64,000 nt of DNA from Hyphomonadaceae bacterium. Its GTDB lineage: Bacteria > Pseudomonadota > Alphaproteobacteria > Caulobacterales > Aquidulcibacteraceae. Of the stretch, positions 45,825-54,409 are shown in pieces. The notes beneath the pieces were generated by a model. It had not been told where the DNA came from. It ran no database searches and worked only from the letters and a program-made list of their open reading frames with translations. Location: contig JAEUMT010000004.1 of the NCBI GenBank assembly GCA_016791365.1, positions 26,206 to 90,205 on the forward strand, read 5' to 3'. How positions within the stretch are numbered: position 1 is the first letter of the stretch; each line of letters starts with the position of its first letter. The translations under genes were made by a program, and so were the position numbers.

Positions 45825-46787
45825 CTATCCGAGCGCGCGGTTCAGAAAGTCCGTCTGCGCTTTGATCGATTGCGTCGTCTGCGATGACGGGAAGGCAATG
45901 AAGCCATGGCAGGCGCCCGGATAGATGTCCAGCTCCGCGGGATTGCCCGCGGCGACCCAGCGTGCGTGCATGAACAAACTGTCGTCGAGCAGCGCGTCCT
46001 TGGTGCCAATCGTGAAGAATGCGGGGCAGAGCCCGCGCAGGTCGGCAAAGAGTGGCGAAAGTTGCGGATCGCGGCGCTGCTCGTCGTCGAGACCCGGCAG
46101 AAACGCTTCGCCGAATTTGTGAATGTCGCGCGTGCGCAGAACGAGGCGTTCGTCGCCGAACCGGCGTGCGCTTGGCGTGAGGCCGAGATCGAAAATCCCG
46201 AACACCAGGTTTGCCGCCTTGAACGGTGTTCGGCCGTGCTTGTCGCGCAGGCGCAGAAGTGTGGTGGCGGACAGGTGCGCGCCCGCGCTCTCGCCGCCAA
46301 TAGCCAATGCATCGCCGCCGAAATCGCGAACATTGTCGTGCGCCCAAAGCGCGGCCGCTTCGCAATCGTCAGGGCCTGCGGGGTAGGGATGCTCGGGCGC
46401 CAGACGATATTCGACGCTTATCGCGGTGAGCCGTGTCGCGTCCGCGATGCGCTCCAGCAACCGATCCTGCTGGTCAGCCGCGCCCAGCACGTGGCCGCCG
46501 CCGTGAATGTGCAAATACACGCCGCGTGATTTTTCCGGTGCGATGACGCGCAGCTTCATTTTGCCGGCTGCGCCTTTGATCTCGATCCATTTTGCGCGGT
46601 CTGACTTAACCGGCGCCGGAAATACGCCGCGGCCCTCGGCGCGCGCGTCGCGCACCTTTTGCGCGCCAACTTCCCACCAATTGTCCATGTCCTTGGTGAG
46701 CGCAATGATGCCGGCGTTGATCTGCTTGATCTCGTCTGGGAGGGCGGCGTCGGTGAAAAGTCTCGGATCGAAATGCAAGGTGGTCAC
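45825..46787 (-). CDS. Alpha/beta hydrolase, hormone-sensitive lipase group
   Basis: 320 residues from a GTG at 46787. HSL-family motifs: [20 protein letters not shown] (oxyanion HGGG), [18 protein letters not shown], the Ser in [12 protein letters not shown], the Asp in GTKDALLDD and the His in [11 protein letters not shown]. No signal peptide, so a cytoplasmic esterase. Substrate unknown. It shares the direction of the DUF2442/DUF4160/EVE operon just upstream (gap 28 bases) and may be transcribed with it. Confidence 0.87.
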   Translation of the reverse strand: MTTLHFDPRLFTDAALPDEIKQINAGIIALTKDMDNWWEVGAQKVRDARAEGRGVFPAPVKSDRAKWIEIKGAAGKMKLRVIAPEKSRGVYLHIHGGGHVLGAADQQDRLLERIADATRLTAISVEYRLAPEHPYPAGPDDCEAAALWAHDNVRDFGGDALAIGGESAGAHLSATTLLRLRDKHGRTPFKAANLVFGIFDLGLTPSARRFGDERLVLRTRDIHKFGEAFLPGLDDEQRRDPQLSPLFADLRGLCPAFFTIGTKDALLDDSLFMHARWVAAGNPAELDIYPGACHGFIAFPSSQTTQSIKAQTDFLNRALG

Positions 46788-46815
46788 CTGCGCCGTTTGT
46801 GTTGCGTGAATAACT

Positions 46816-47094
46816 CTATTCTGCGGCGATGCCGCTTGGTTTCAAGACGCCTGCGGCCTTCAGGTCCGCATGCAACGCGTCCGGGCTCACATCCCAGCCA
46901 TTTGGCCACGTCGGCGCGCCGAGCACCAGAAATGCCCGCGCAACATACGCTTCCTCCTTAAGTGGCTCGGCCATCGGACCAACGCGTTGCTTGACGCGCG
47001 CGTAGTCCCATTCTCCGGCTGTACCGTCGGAAAATTCCACCCAAAAGCGGTGCCCGCCAAGGTGGCGAAGCGTTCGGACAGCAACGTCGTTCAT
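46816..47094 (-). CDS. DUF2442 family protein
   Basis: 92 residues. The DUF2442 pattern is present: [20 protein letters not shown] followed by [20 protein letters not shown]. Function unknown; these proteins are almost always found next to DUF4160 and have been suspected to be toxin-antitoxin-like. Here its ATG overlaps the DUF4160 stop by four bases (ATGA at 47091-47094). Confidence 0.88.
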   Translation of the reverse strand: MNDVAVRTLRHLGGHRFWVEFSDGTAGEWDYARVKQRVGPMAEPLKEEAYVARAFLVLGAPTWPNGWDVSPDALHADLKAAGVLKPSGIAAE

Positions 47095-47351
47095 TTCAGA
47101 CCCTCTATATATTCCATTTGCTCGCCCTTTTCCATTCGCGTCCAGTTGTCAGCGAGGCTTTGCGTATTGAGCGAAATCCACTCTTGCACCAAGCGGTGAG
47201 CTTGCTTCGGCAATTCGCCCGACAGCATAGCTCCGGTGGCGATGTCGTAGCGCGCTTTGAATTCGTTGTAGCGGGCATGGATATGTGGTGGCGGATGATC
47301 TTCGTAGAACATCTGAATCGAGATACCGTAGAAGAGCGAGATCGTCGGCAT
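47091..47351 (-). CDS. DUF4160 family protein
   Basis: 86 residues from ATG 47351: MPTISLFYGISIQMFYEDH, then PPHIHARYNEFKARYDIATG and LPKQAHRLVQEWISLNTQSL. The HxxPPHIHARY motif is the hallmark of DUF4160; its two His residues could form a metal or catalytic site. It is translationally coupled to DUF2442 downstream and lies four bases after the EVE-domain gene. Confidence 0.9.
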   Translation of the reverse strand: MPTISLFYGISIQMFYEDHPPPHIHARYNEFKARYDIATGAMLSGELPKQAHRLVQEWISLNTQSLADNWTRMEKGEQMEYIEGLK

Positions 47352-47355
47352 CAGC

Positions 47356-47766
47356 TTACTTAAGACCACCCATCTTCCTGATCGCCTTCCACTCATCCGC
47401 CGTCACAGGCTGCACCGAGAGCCGCGAGTTTTTCACCAGCACCATGTCGGCGAAGGCCTTGTCCGCCTTTAGCGTCGCCAGCTTCACCGGCGTCTTCAGC
47501 GGCTCCACCGCCTTGAAGTCGACCGCGTAGAACGCGTTCGTCTTATCGGTCGGATCGATGTACGCCTCCTTCGCCACCTCGCTGACGCCAACGATCTCCT
47601 TGCCTTCATTGGAGTGATAGAAGAACGCCTTGTCGCCCTTCTTCATCGTCTGCAGGTGCGCCTTGGCCTGATGGTTGCGCACCCCGGTCCACGAGTCCGC
47701 GCCCTTCCTCACATGCTGATCCCAGGACCAGGTGTCGGGTTCGCTCTTGATCAGCCAGTACGCCAT
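47356..47766 (-). CDS. EVE domain protein
   Basis: 136 residues. The EVE (PUA-like) fold is clear: AYWLIKSEPDTWSWDQHV, WTGVRNHQAKAHLQTMKKGD, FFYHSNEGKEIVGVSEVAKE, AVDFKAVEPLKTPVKLATL and LVKNSRLSVQPVTADEW. EVE domains recognise modified bases (5-methylcytosine and derivatives) in DNA or RNA. In bacteria, single-domain copies like this are conserved but their ligand is unknown. First gene of the DUF4160-DUF2442 unit. Confidence 0.92.
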   Translation of the reverse strand: MAYWLIKSEPDTWSWDQHVRKGADSWTGVRNHQAKAHLQTMKKGDKAFFYHSNEGKEIVGVSEVAKEAYIDPTDKTNAFYAVDFKAVEPLKTPVKLATLKADKAFADMVLVKNSRLSVQPVTADEWKAIRKMGGLK

Positions 47767-47782
47767 TCAGTCCTTCCAGTGC

Positions 47783-48844
47783 TCAGGCGCGCGCCTCGAA
47801 CACCAGATTGAATGGCGTCTCGGCGGCTCTGCGGAATTTACTAAAGCCCGCGTCCTTCGCCACCTTTTTAAGTCGCGCCTCACCGGCTTGGGCGCCTAAG
47901 CCCAGGCCAATCTCCTGGCTTAGCGAGGCTGGCGTGCAGATCATCGTCGACGCCGCGTAAAACACCCGCCCGACAGGGTTCAGATTGTCGGCGAGATCAT
48001 CGTGCGCGAATGGTTCCACGATCATCCAGACGCCATCGTCAGCCAGCGCTTTCTTCACGTGCTGTCCGGCGCCAACCGGATCGCCCATGTCGTGCAGGCA
48101 ATCGAAGAACGCAATGAGATCGTAGCCGATCGCCGGGTAGTCCTTGGCGCTCGCCTGTTCGAACGTCACGCGCTTGGCGACGCCGGCTTCCTTCGCAAGC
48201 GTCCGCGCGCGCTCGATCGAGGGGCCATGATAGTCAAAGCCATGGAATTTCGACTTGGGGTAGGCGAGCGCCATCAGGATTGTGGACGCGCCGTGTCCGC
48301 ATCCCACATCGGCAACGCTCGCGCCCTTTTCCAACTTCTCCTTCACGCCGCGCAGTGAGGGTATCCATTCAGAAACCAGATGGCGATTGTAGCCCGGGCG
48401 GAAGAACCTCTCCGTCCCTCGGAAGAGGCACGTCGAATGTTCATGCCATCCCACGCCATCGCCGCTCTTGAACGCCGCCGCGACCTTCGGTTCATCCAGC
48501 CACATCGCCTGTGCGAGATCGAACGCGCCCGCGAAGAACGCCGGTCCGCCTTCGTCCGCGAGGGCGCAGGCTTGTTCAGGGTTGAGTTTGAACTTCTTGC
48601 TCTTTGCGTTGTAGTCCACGTACCCCGCCGCCGCTTGCGCGGACAGCCACTCACGCAAGTAGCGCGCGTTGAGCTTGGTTTTTTCCGCGAGTTCATCCGG
48701 CGTTACGGCCTTGCCGTCGGCCATGGCTTTGTAAATGCCAAGCCTATCGCCCAGCAGCACCAATGCGGCCCCAGTCGTGGCGCCGAGGTCTCCCACCAGC
48801 TTTCCGAGAAATGCGTTGAGTTTGTCGGGATCGGGCGATTTCAT
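47783..48844 (-). CDS. Class I SAM-dependent methyltransferase with winged-helix N-terminus
   Basis: 353 residues. Residues 1-100 form a winged-helix dimerisation domain (LVLLGDRLGIYKAMADGKAV, LNARYLREWLSAQAAAGYVDY), the Rv2258c-like kind. The SAM domain has motif I VADVGCGHGASTILMALAYP near residue 175 and the post-I FHGFDYHGPSIERARTLA, then DLIAFFDCLHDMGDPVGAG. Small-molecule O- or N-methyltransferase; substrate unknown. It lies 16 bases upstream of the EVE gene on the same strand. Confidence 0.87.
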   Translation of the reverse strand: MKSPDPDKLNAFLGKLVGDLGATTGAALVLLGDRLGIYKAMADGKAVTPDELAEKTKLNARYLREWLSAQAAAGYVDYNAKSKKFKLNPEQACALADEGGPAFFAGAFDLAQAMWLDEPKVAAAFKSGDGVGWHEHSTCLFRGTERFFRPGYNRHLVSEWIPSLRGVKEKLEKGASVADVGCGHGASTILMALAYPKSKFHGFDYHGPSIERARTLAKEAGVAKRVTFEQASAKDYPAIGYDLIAFFDCLHDMGDPVGAGQHVKKALADDGVWMIVEPFAHDDLADNLNPVGRVFYAASTMICTPASLSQEIGLGLGAQAGEARLKKVAKDAGFSKFRRAAETPFNLVFEARA

Positions 48845-48934
48845 GCGCAGCCTCCCACATCAGAAGAGGGCCTGAACTAACGCCTCCAATTTTTCGACTT
48901 CAAGCGCTGAATGATTGAATTTGGCGCATCAGGC

Positions 48935-49333
48935 TCAAGTAGTCGCGCCGGTCCGGCCGCCCAACCACGCTGCCGCTGGAACAAGGACAATGGCTGCGAC
49001 CAGCATCCAGGCCGGATGCGGGATCATCGCGAGATTGAGGCAAGTCAGCGCGAAGACCAGCGCTCCCGCGATCCATCCTGCCCAGGATTTCGCGGCGATT
49101 TTCGCGCCTGCGAAGGCCGCCGCGAATGCCGCGATGGTCCAGGTCACCGGCAGGCCAAGCAAGGAGGTGATCGGCGCCGTCCGCATGTAATCGCGGATCG
49201 CTTCGGGGTTGGTGATCTGCACCTCGGGCGGCGGCGGCCACAGCCGGTGGTTGATCGCGTCTCCGGCCATAACGAGGCCGATGCCGACGGCCACTCCGAT
49301 TGCAATGCCGAGTATGACCCGCAGGATCGCCAT
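48935..49333 (-). CDS. Hypothetical polytopic membrane protein
   Basis: 132 residues from ATG 49333, which follows a G-rich ribosome site. Three or four helices: AILRVILGIAIGVAVGIGLV, VTWTIAAFAAAFAGAKIAA, WIAGALVFALTCLNLAMI and AWMLVAAIVLVPAAAWLGG. A short periplasmic loop between the first two carries RLWPPPPEVQITNPEAIRDY. No family recognised. It is divergent from the NatA-like ABC gene. Confidence 0.6.
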   Translation of the reverse strand: MAILRVILGIAIGVAVGIGLVMAGDAINHRLWPPPPEVQITNPEAIRDYMRTAPITSLLGLPVTWTIAAFAAAFAGAKIAAKSWAGWIAGALVFALTCLNLAMIPHPAWMLVAAIVLVPAAAWLGGRTGATT

Positions 49334-49443
49334 GCCCGCCCCCCCTTTGTGCATATTGCTTTTGCGCTTTTCAGGCGATGCGTCAACGCGTGCGGGCGCA
49401 CGCGCTTGATCTCGCAAAGTGAGCCGCTAAAGCTCGCCGTCGC

Positions 49444-50382
49444 ATGAACGCAGCGCTTGAAGCAGAGGGGTTGGTCAAGCGCTACGGTTCTAGAACCGCG
49501 GTGCAGGATCTCAGTTTCCGGGTGCCTGCGGGATCGATCTATGGCGTCCTCGGTCCAAACGGCGCCGGAAAATCTTCAACATTGCGCATGCTTGTCGGCG
49601 TGCTTCGCCCAACGGCCGGCCGGATTTCCGTTCTCGGCGGCGCCGCCGACCGCGAAACCATGAAGCGTGTTGGCTATCTGCCTGAGGAGCGCGGGCTCTA
49701 TCGCGGCATGAGCGCGCGCTCCGCTATTGCCTACCTCGCGCGTCTCAAGGGCACGTCGGCCAAAATAGCCTTCAAGCGCGCCGATCAATTGCTGACCGAC
49801 CACGGCCTCGGCAAAGTGCGCCGCAAGAAGATCAAGACAATGTCTAAGGGCATGGCGCAGAAGGTGCAGGTCCTCGGCGCCATCGCGCATGAGCCGGACC
49901 TCATCATTTTCGACGAACCCTTCTCCGGCCTCGATCCGGTCAACCAGCGCGTGCTCGAAGAAACAATTCGCGCCCAGGCGGCGGCAGGGCGCACGATTCT
50001 GTTTTCAACGCACGTCATGGAGCACGCCGAGCGCCTGTGCGATCGCATTTTGCTGATCGCGCAGGGGCAGGCGGCTTTTGAAGGCACTGTGCCTGAAGCG
50101 CTTGCGCTCGCGCCATCGGTCGCGCTGCTCGAAACCGAAGGCGATTACGATCTCGCAACCGCGCTCGCGCCGAAAGGATTCAACATCATTTTCGACGGCG
50201 AAGAGCACGGCAACAAACGCTGGCGCGCCAAGCTGGAGAACGGTCACGGTTCGCGGCAGCTCCTGCAAGCCTGTGTCGAAGCGGGTGCGCCGCTTTCCTT
50301 GTTCGAACCGGCGCGCGCTAGCCTGCACGAAGCGTTCGTGGCGCTGGTCGGCGACAAAGCCGCGATCCGGGTTGAGGAATAG
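49444..50382 (+). CDS. ABC transporter ATP-binding protein, NatA-like
   Basis: 312 residues. Walker A is VLGPNGAGKSSTLRMLVG, the signature is the variant MSKGMAQKVQVLGAIAHEPD and Walker B LIIFDEPFSGLDPVN. The SKGMxQKVQ signature instead of LSGGQ is characteristic of the NatA/YhaQ group that pairs with ABC-2 permeases to extrude sodium or small organic ions. A C-terminal domain of about 80 residues follows. The permease gene starts three bases after its stop. Confidence 0.9.
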   Translation: MNAALEAEGLVKRYGSRTAVQDLSFRVPAGSIYGVLGPNGAGKSSTLRMLVGVLRPTAGRISVLGGAADRETMKRVGYLPEERGLYRGMSARSAIAYLARLKGTSAKIAFKRADQLLTDHGLGKVRRKKIKTMSKGMAQKVQVLGAIAHEPDLIIFDEPFSGLDPVNQRVLEETIRAQAAAGRTILFSTHVMEHAERLCDRILLIAQGQAAFEGTVPEALALAPSVALLETEGDYDLATALAPKGFNIIFDGEEHGNKRWRAKLENGHGSRQLLQACVEAGAPLSLFEPARASLHEAFVALVGDKAAIRVEE

Positions 50383-50385
50383 GCG

Positions 50386-51822
50386 ATGTCCGCGATCCTC
50401 CTCGTCGCCCGCCGTGATTATTTCGCCTATATCGGCGCTTGGGGCTTTTGGATCTCGCTGCTCACGGCGCCGTTGATCATTGCCGTTCTGCTGTTCGCGC
50501 CGATCCTGCTGGCGCGCGCCGAGCCGCCACGCGTGCTCACCATCGTCGCCGAACGCGCAACCGACGCTGACGCTGTGAAGGCCGCGTTCGCAAGCAACGC
50601 GCTGCGCGACGCACGCGGCGAGATCAGCGCTTATCTCAGCGCGACCGCGCCGTCTCTGCAGGCGTCGGCAGTCGCCGCTTTCGACGCGGCGCAAACCCGC
50701 GAGGCCGCCATCGCGGCCGCCCGCGCCGTCGTGGCGCAACATGCGGCGCCAAACGCATTGGCCGCGTTTCCAAATCCGTCGCCGCGCTATCGCATCGTCG
50801 ATCCGCCCGCCCGCGACATCCAGGCGTTGCGGCCGTATCTCGATGGCGCGCGAACGCTGTCGAACGGGGCAACGATTTATGGCGCGCTAAATCTCCGTCG
50901 CGACGCTGCCGGTGCGCCAGTGATCGAATATTGGAGCACCGCGCTCAACCACGACGAACCGACAACGCTCGCGCACCGCGCCTTGCGGCTCGAAATGCAG
51001 CGTGAAGCCTTGGCCTCCCAAGGCTTGCCGCCAGGCGAAGCCGAACGTCTCCAGGCCTTTGATCCTGTGATCGTGCAGTTCGATCCGCGCTCTTCCGGCG
51101 AAGAGGGCGTGACCCTGCGCGACCGGGCGCCGTCTTACGCCGCGCTGGCGCTGGCCTTCATCTTGTGGAGCATCGTCTTCTCGGTCGCGAACATGCTGCT
51201 CAACGGCATGATCGAAGAGAAATCCAACAAGATCCTCGACACGCTGCTCACCAGTGTCAGCCCAATCCAAATGCTCGCCGGCAAGCTGCTCGGCGTCGCC
51301 GCCGTGAGCGCGACGCTGTTTCTGTTCTGGGGCGCGCTGGGCGGCACGCTGCTGACCATGGCGGCCGATCGCGCAAGCGACAACATCTTCGGCCAGATCG
51401 CGGCCGCGTTTCTCGACCCGCGCCTGTTGGTGGCGTTCTTTGTCGGCTTCATCGCCGGCTATCTCATGTATGGCGCGATTTTCCTTGCGCTCGGCTCACT
51501 CTGTGAGTCCGTGCAGGAGGCGCAGACCTTGCTCGGCCCCGTCGCGCTCGTGCTTGCCATCCCGATGATGCTGATCACGCCCGCCCTCGATAACCCCAAC
51601 GCGCCGATCATCGCGACCGCAAGCTGGATACCAATCTTCACGCCATTCCTGATGCTCATCCGCGCCCCGGCGGGGTTAAGCTGGATCGAAATCGCCGGGC
51701 AGGGCGCCCTGATGTTCGTCAGCGTGATCGTGATCCTCTACCTCGCCTCGCGCGTCTTTAAAGCCGGGGTCGTCGATCAGGTCAGCCTTTCAAGCTGGCG
51801 CGGGCGTAAGGCGAAGGGCTAG
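50386..51822 (+). CDS. ABC-2 type transporter permease, NatB-like
   Basis: 478 residues. One N-terminal helix (FWISLLTAPLIIAVLLFAPI), then a large periplasmic domain of about 220 residues, and five C-terminal helices starting SYAALALAFILWSIVFSVANM. The EEKSNKILDTLLTSVSPIQML motif after the second helix is diagnostic of ABC-2/NatB permeases. It forms an exporter with the ATPase encoded just upstream. Substrate unknown (sodium or an amphipathic compound). Confidence 0.88.
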   Translation: MSAILLVARRDYFAYIGAWGFWISLLTAPLIIAVLLFAPILLARAEPPRVLTIVAERATDADAVKAAFASNALRDARGEISAYLSATAPSLQASAVAAFDAAQTREAAIAAARAVVAQHAAPNALAAFPNPSPRYRIVDPPARDIQALRPYLDGARTLSNGATIYGALNLRRDAAGAPVIEYWSTALNHDEPTTLAHRALRLEMQREALASQGLPPGEAERLQAFDPVIVQFDPRSSGEEGVTLRDRAPSYAALALAFILWSIVFSVANMLLNGMIEEKSNKILDTLLTSVSPIQMLAGKLLGVAAVSATLFLFWGALGGTLLTMAADRASDNIFGQIAAAFLDPRLLVAFFVGFIAGYLMYGAIFLALGSLCESVQEAQTLLGPVALVLAIPMMLITPALDNPNAPIIATASWIPIFTPFLMLIRAPAGLSWIEIAGQGALMFVSVIVILYLASRVFKAGVVDQVSLSSWRGRKAKG

Positions 51823-51930
51823 CGCGCGGGGCTGGTTGCCGGTGCGGGTTCGCCCTACGGTGTCCGGGTACTGATTCTGATCCCACTTTCCCTGCGCGCC
51901 TGGCGTCGGCGGCGTGAACGGGAGGCATGC

Positions 51931-53046
51931 GTGACCGAACGATTTGGCATCTTGTCTGCTTTGCCTATGGAAGCCGCCGCGCCGCGCGTTGCGCACGCGC
52001 TTACGCAAAACGGAGCCGAGGTCTGTGTGGTTGCGCCACAAGACAGCTACGTCGCGCTGACGAAATTTAAGAAGGCCGACATCCTGATGCCTGCGTCGCA
52101 GATCGCCGGCAAAATGCCCGCGATTGCAACAGTGCTCGCCGAAGACTTTGGGGCGCACTCGATTCTCGCCGCGGACATCGGTGGCTTTGCGCTCCTGGCG
52201 CGGCTGGTTGGACAGCTGGATCGGCTCAATCTCAGCGACGCGACGCGCGCCATGATTTCACGATCGATGCCGCCGCCGGGAAAAGCGATCGAATTGATTT
52301 CCGGTGCGGCGTTCATAGTGCGCCAGGACGGCGATCTATGTTCGCCGCCGCGCTCGCTATTGAACCCCGTCGCGGATGATGCTGTGCATTTCGCGCGCAT
52401 GGCCGCCTATCCGGTGATGCTAAAGCGTGATGGCGGATCGGGCGGCGCTGGCGTGACGCGCTGCAATTCCGAGGCCGAGCTCCTCTGCGCGCTGAAGCAG
52501 CCTCATCCTCACGCTGGTTTTGTCGTACAAGAATTCTTGCCCGGACCAGTCTATAGCGTTGCGCTGAGCGGCGTGGCTGGACGTGTCGCGGCGGCATTCG
52601 CTTTTGAGAAGCACGTGACGTGGGGCGCTCACGGCGTCGAGACCGTTCTGAAATATGTATGGCGCCCTGACATTCTCAGTCACGCGCGCCGCCTCTATGA
52701 GCGTTACGAACTCAACGGCTATTGCGGCGTCGACTATATCGCGGATGCGGAAGGCGGCGCGCACTTGCTTGAACTGAACGCGTGTGTCGTGCCTGAAAGT
52801 CACTTCGCCGGTACATTCGGAGTTGATTTGACCGCGTCGATGTTGGCGCTGCTCCGTAACCAGCCAATTCCGGACGCTCAGCCGCCGAAGCACGAATATG
52901 TGGCGCTGTTTCCGCAGGAATGGCAGCGTGACCCGGCTAGCCCATTCTTGTCGACCGCGTTTCATGACGTGCCGTGGGAGGATACCGCTGTGCTTTCCGC
53001 CTTGACCCGCGGCCCTGTCGGGCTGGCCGAGCGACGCGCCGCCTAG
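51931..53046 (+). CDS. Stand-alone ATP-grasp domain protein
   Basis: 371 residues from GTG 51931, six bases after GGGAGG. It begins MTERFGILSALPMEAAAPRV with a pre-ATP-grasp Rossmann-like part, followed by the ATP-grasp fold: PVMLKRDGGSGGAGVTRC, FVVQEFLPGPVYSVALSG and YCGVDYIADAEGGAHLLELNA. The Glu and Asn near residue 285 should coordinate magnesium. The closest types are carbamoyl-phosphate synthase-like ligases of unknown substrates. No biosynthetic cluster is nearby. The C-terminal 70 residues are extra. It shares its stop codon region with the opposing VOC gene. Confidence 0.75.
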   Translation: MTERFGILSALPMEAAAPRVAHALTQNGAEVCVVAPQDSYVALTKFKKADILMPASQIAGKMPAIATVLAEDFGAHSILAADIGGFALLARLVGQLDRLNLSDATRAMISRSMPPPGKAIELISGAAFIVRQDGDLCSPPRSLLNPVADDAVHFARMAAYPVMLKRDGGSGGAGVTRCNSEAELLCALKQPHPHAGFVVQEFLPGPVYSVALSGVAGRVAAAFAFEKHVTWGAHGVETVLKYVWRPDILSHARRLYERYELNGYCGVDYIADAEGGAHLLELNACVVPESHFAGTFGVDLTASMLALLRNQPIPDAQPPKHEYVALFPQEWQRDPASPFLSTAFHDVPWEDTAVLSALTRGPVGLAERRAA

Positions 53047-53426
53047 ACCGCCCGCCAACCCATGATCGCGAGCGTATGTCCCTCGGGGTCCTTGAACGCG
53101 CGCAGCATCAGCTCACGCCCCGGCGCTTCCTGCAGCTTCTGCGCGGGATGCATGAAGGTGATGCCTTTGCCTTCCAGCGCGCTCTCAGCCGCGCTCCAAT
53201 CGCGCGGCTCGAAATAGAGCACGGCGTCGCCGCCGACCTGCTGCCCGGGATGCGCGCCGCCAATCATGAGCCGCGTCGCGCCCGACTGGAAAAACGTCAT
53301 GCCGTTGGTTTCGAACAGTACCGGAAAGCCAAGCGTGTCGCGATAGAACGCGACCAGCGCGCCAGGATCGGCGCTCGCCAGCGCGACCTGGCAAATCCCC
53401 GTCAGCATTTGCGGCGCGTCATTCAT
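53043..53426 (-). CDS. VOC family protein
   Basis: 127 residues, a single VOC module: GICQVALASADPGALVAFYRD, TLGFPVLFETNGMTFFQSG, DAVLYFEPRDWSAAESALE and FKDPEGHTLAIMGWRAV. Typical glyoxalase-like or dioxygenase-like enzymes; as a stand-alone gene next to a MarR regulator it may be a resistance protein or an isomerase. The divergent MarR gene and a symmetrical site between them suggest regulation. Confidence 0.83.
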   Translation of the reverse strand: MNDAPQMLTGICQVALASADPGALVAFYRDTLGFPVLFETNGMTFFQSGATRLMIGGAHPGQQVGGDAVLYFEPRDWSAAESALEGKGITFMHPAQKLQEAPGRELMLRAFKDPEGHTLAIMGWRAV

Positions 53427-53453
53427 GGCTTCAATCTCCCATCGTCGGAATAA

Positions 53454-53470
53454 TTAGTTTGACTAACTAA
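53454..53470. promoter_or_regulatory. MarR-type operator between VOC and MarR genes
   Basis: The 17-base site TTAGTT-tgact-AACTAA is a perfect inverted repeat, centred in the 71-base gap between the divergent VOC and MarR starts. Overlapping AACTAACTAA repeats give additional half-sites. AT-rich palindromes of this length are typical MarR targets; the gene pair would be controlled together. Confidence 0.68.
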
Positions 53471-53497
53471 CTAAGTCAAGCGAGATTCGACGTCGCC

Positions 53498-53923
53498 ATG
53501 GCCCGCACGGATTCACTCGAAGTCGCCACCGCGCTCCACCGCGCCGCCATCCGCCTGCTGCGCACCGTGCGTGTCGCCGACGATGAAACCGGCGTCTCCG
53601 CGCCCAAGCTCTCGGCGCTCTCCGTGCTCACCTTCGGCGGCCCGCGGAGCCTCAAGAGCCTGGCCGGCGCCGAACAGGTCACGCCGGCCACCATGTCAAA
53701 GCTCGTCAGCGATCTTGAAGCAGACGGTCTCGTCGCCAAGCGCATCGATCGCGAAGACAAACGCGGCGTGTGCATCGAAGTCACCGCCAACGGCCGTGTT
53801 CTGATGGAAGAGGGGCGCAAACGCCGTCTGGCGCTGCTCAACAAGCGTATCGCTAAGCTCACGCGCGAAGAGCGCGCGCAATTGGCCGGTGCGTCCGCAA
53901 TCATGATGCGCCTAGCTGAGTAA
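53498..53923 (+). CDS. MarR family transcriptional regulator
   Basis: 141 residues. The winged helix is clear: LSALSVLTFGGPRSLKSLAG (helix 2), EQVTPATMSKLVSDLEADGL (recognition helix) and the wing VAKRIDREDKRGVCIEVTANG. N- and C-terminal helices form the dimer interface. Divergent from the VOC protein and its operator. The ligand is unknown. A composite repeat begins immediately at its stop codon. Confidence 0.88.
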   Translation: MARTDSLEVATALHRAAIRLLRTVRVADDETGVSAPKLSALSVLTFGGPRSLKSLAGAEQVTPATMSKLVSDLEADGLVAKRIDREDKRGVCIEVTANGRVLMEEGRKRRLALLNKRIAKLTREERAQLAGASAIMMRLAE

Positions 53924-54104
53924 GTCTGGACCGCCGGCGCCCTCGCCGGCATCTATGGCGGCGGCGGGCCCGCGTCTGCTTCGACAAGCTCAGCATGACG
54001 CTACTGGAAACATCACACCAACACTTACACTAACATCATATTGAGCCTGTCGAAGCGCGGCGCCACGCACGAGCGAAGATGCCGGCGAGGCGCCGGCGCT
54101 CCAA
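53922..54104. repeat. Nested composite of two inverted-repeat families (A inside B)
   Basis: Outer family B arms: 53922-53952, beginning aagtctggaccgccggcg, and its degenerate complement 54078-54104, gatgccggcgaggcgccggc followed by gctccaa. Inner family A arms: cttcgacaagctcagcatga from 53979, and ttgagcctgtcgaag ending 54055. The B arm is identical over 31 bases to one at 61226-61256, and the A arms match 1866-1939. So one palindromic element appears to have inserted into another. It lies between the MarR stop and the rpsU terminator. Confidence 0.75.
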
Positions 54105-54117
54105 GCGCGCCCAAACA

Positions 54118-54146
54118 AAAACGCCGCCCTCATCAGGCGGCGTTTT
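54118..54146 (-). terminator. Rho-independent terminator of rpsU
   Basis: An 11-base-pair stem aaaacgccgcc (54118-54128) / ggcggcgtttt (54136-54146) around a CTCATCA loop. On the minus strand it ends in TTTTTGTTTG, about 30 bases after the rpsU stop. The composite repeat starts just beyond it. Confidence 0.85.
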
Positions 54147-54175
54147 CGAATTCCAATCGCTTCAAGTGTCTGGTC

Positions 54176-54409
54176 TTACCGCGGCTTCGCCGGCGGGCGC
54201 GGAAGCAGACCTTCACGCTGCGCGCGCTTGCGGGCGAGCTTGCGGGCGCGGCGGACAGCTTCCGCACGTTCACGCGCACGCTTTTCAGACGGCTTTTCGT
54301 AGTGATTGCGACGCTTCATTTCGCGGAAAGTGCCTTCCCGCTGCATCTTCTTTTTGAGCGCCTTCAACGCCTGGTCGACGTTGTTATCGCGAACGAAAAT
54401 CTGTACCAG
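54176..54409 (-). CDS. rpsU: 30S ribosomal protein S21, apparent CTG start
   Basis: 77 residues reading (M)[39 protein letters not shown] and [20 protein letters not shown], the complete alphaproteobacterial S21 with its basic C-terminal helix. The codon before GTA-CAG is CTG, at 54407-54409, eight bases after GGGAG. No ATG, GTG or closer TTG fits; the nearest is a TTG nine codons upstream without a ribosome site. So initiation at CTG is the best reading. S21 helps the 30S subunit select start sites. In enterobacteria rpsU precedes dnaG-rpoD; here it is alone. Confidence 0.85.
   Translation of the reverse strand: MVQIFVRDNNVDQALKALKKKMQREGTFREMKRRNHYEKPSEKRARERAEAVRRARKLARKRAQREGLLPRPPAKPR

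Noticed and set aside
45712..46365. A minus-strand frame of 217 codons overlapping the HSL esterase
   Set aside because: The esterase frame has all catalytic motifs; this one is an Arg-rich shadow without recognisable features.
51823..51930. A possible tRNA around gcgggttcgccctacgg
   Set aside because: The ggttcgccc piece looks like a T loop but no acceptor, D or anticodon stems pair around it.
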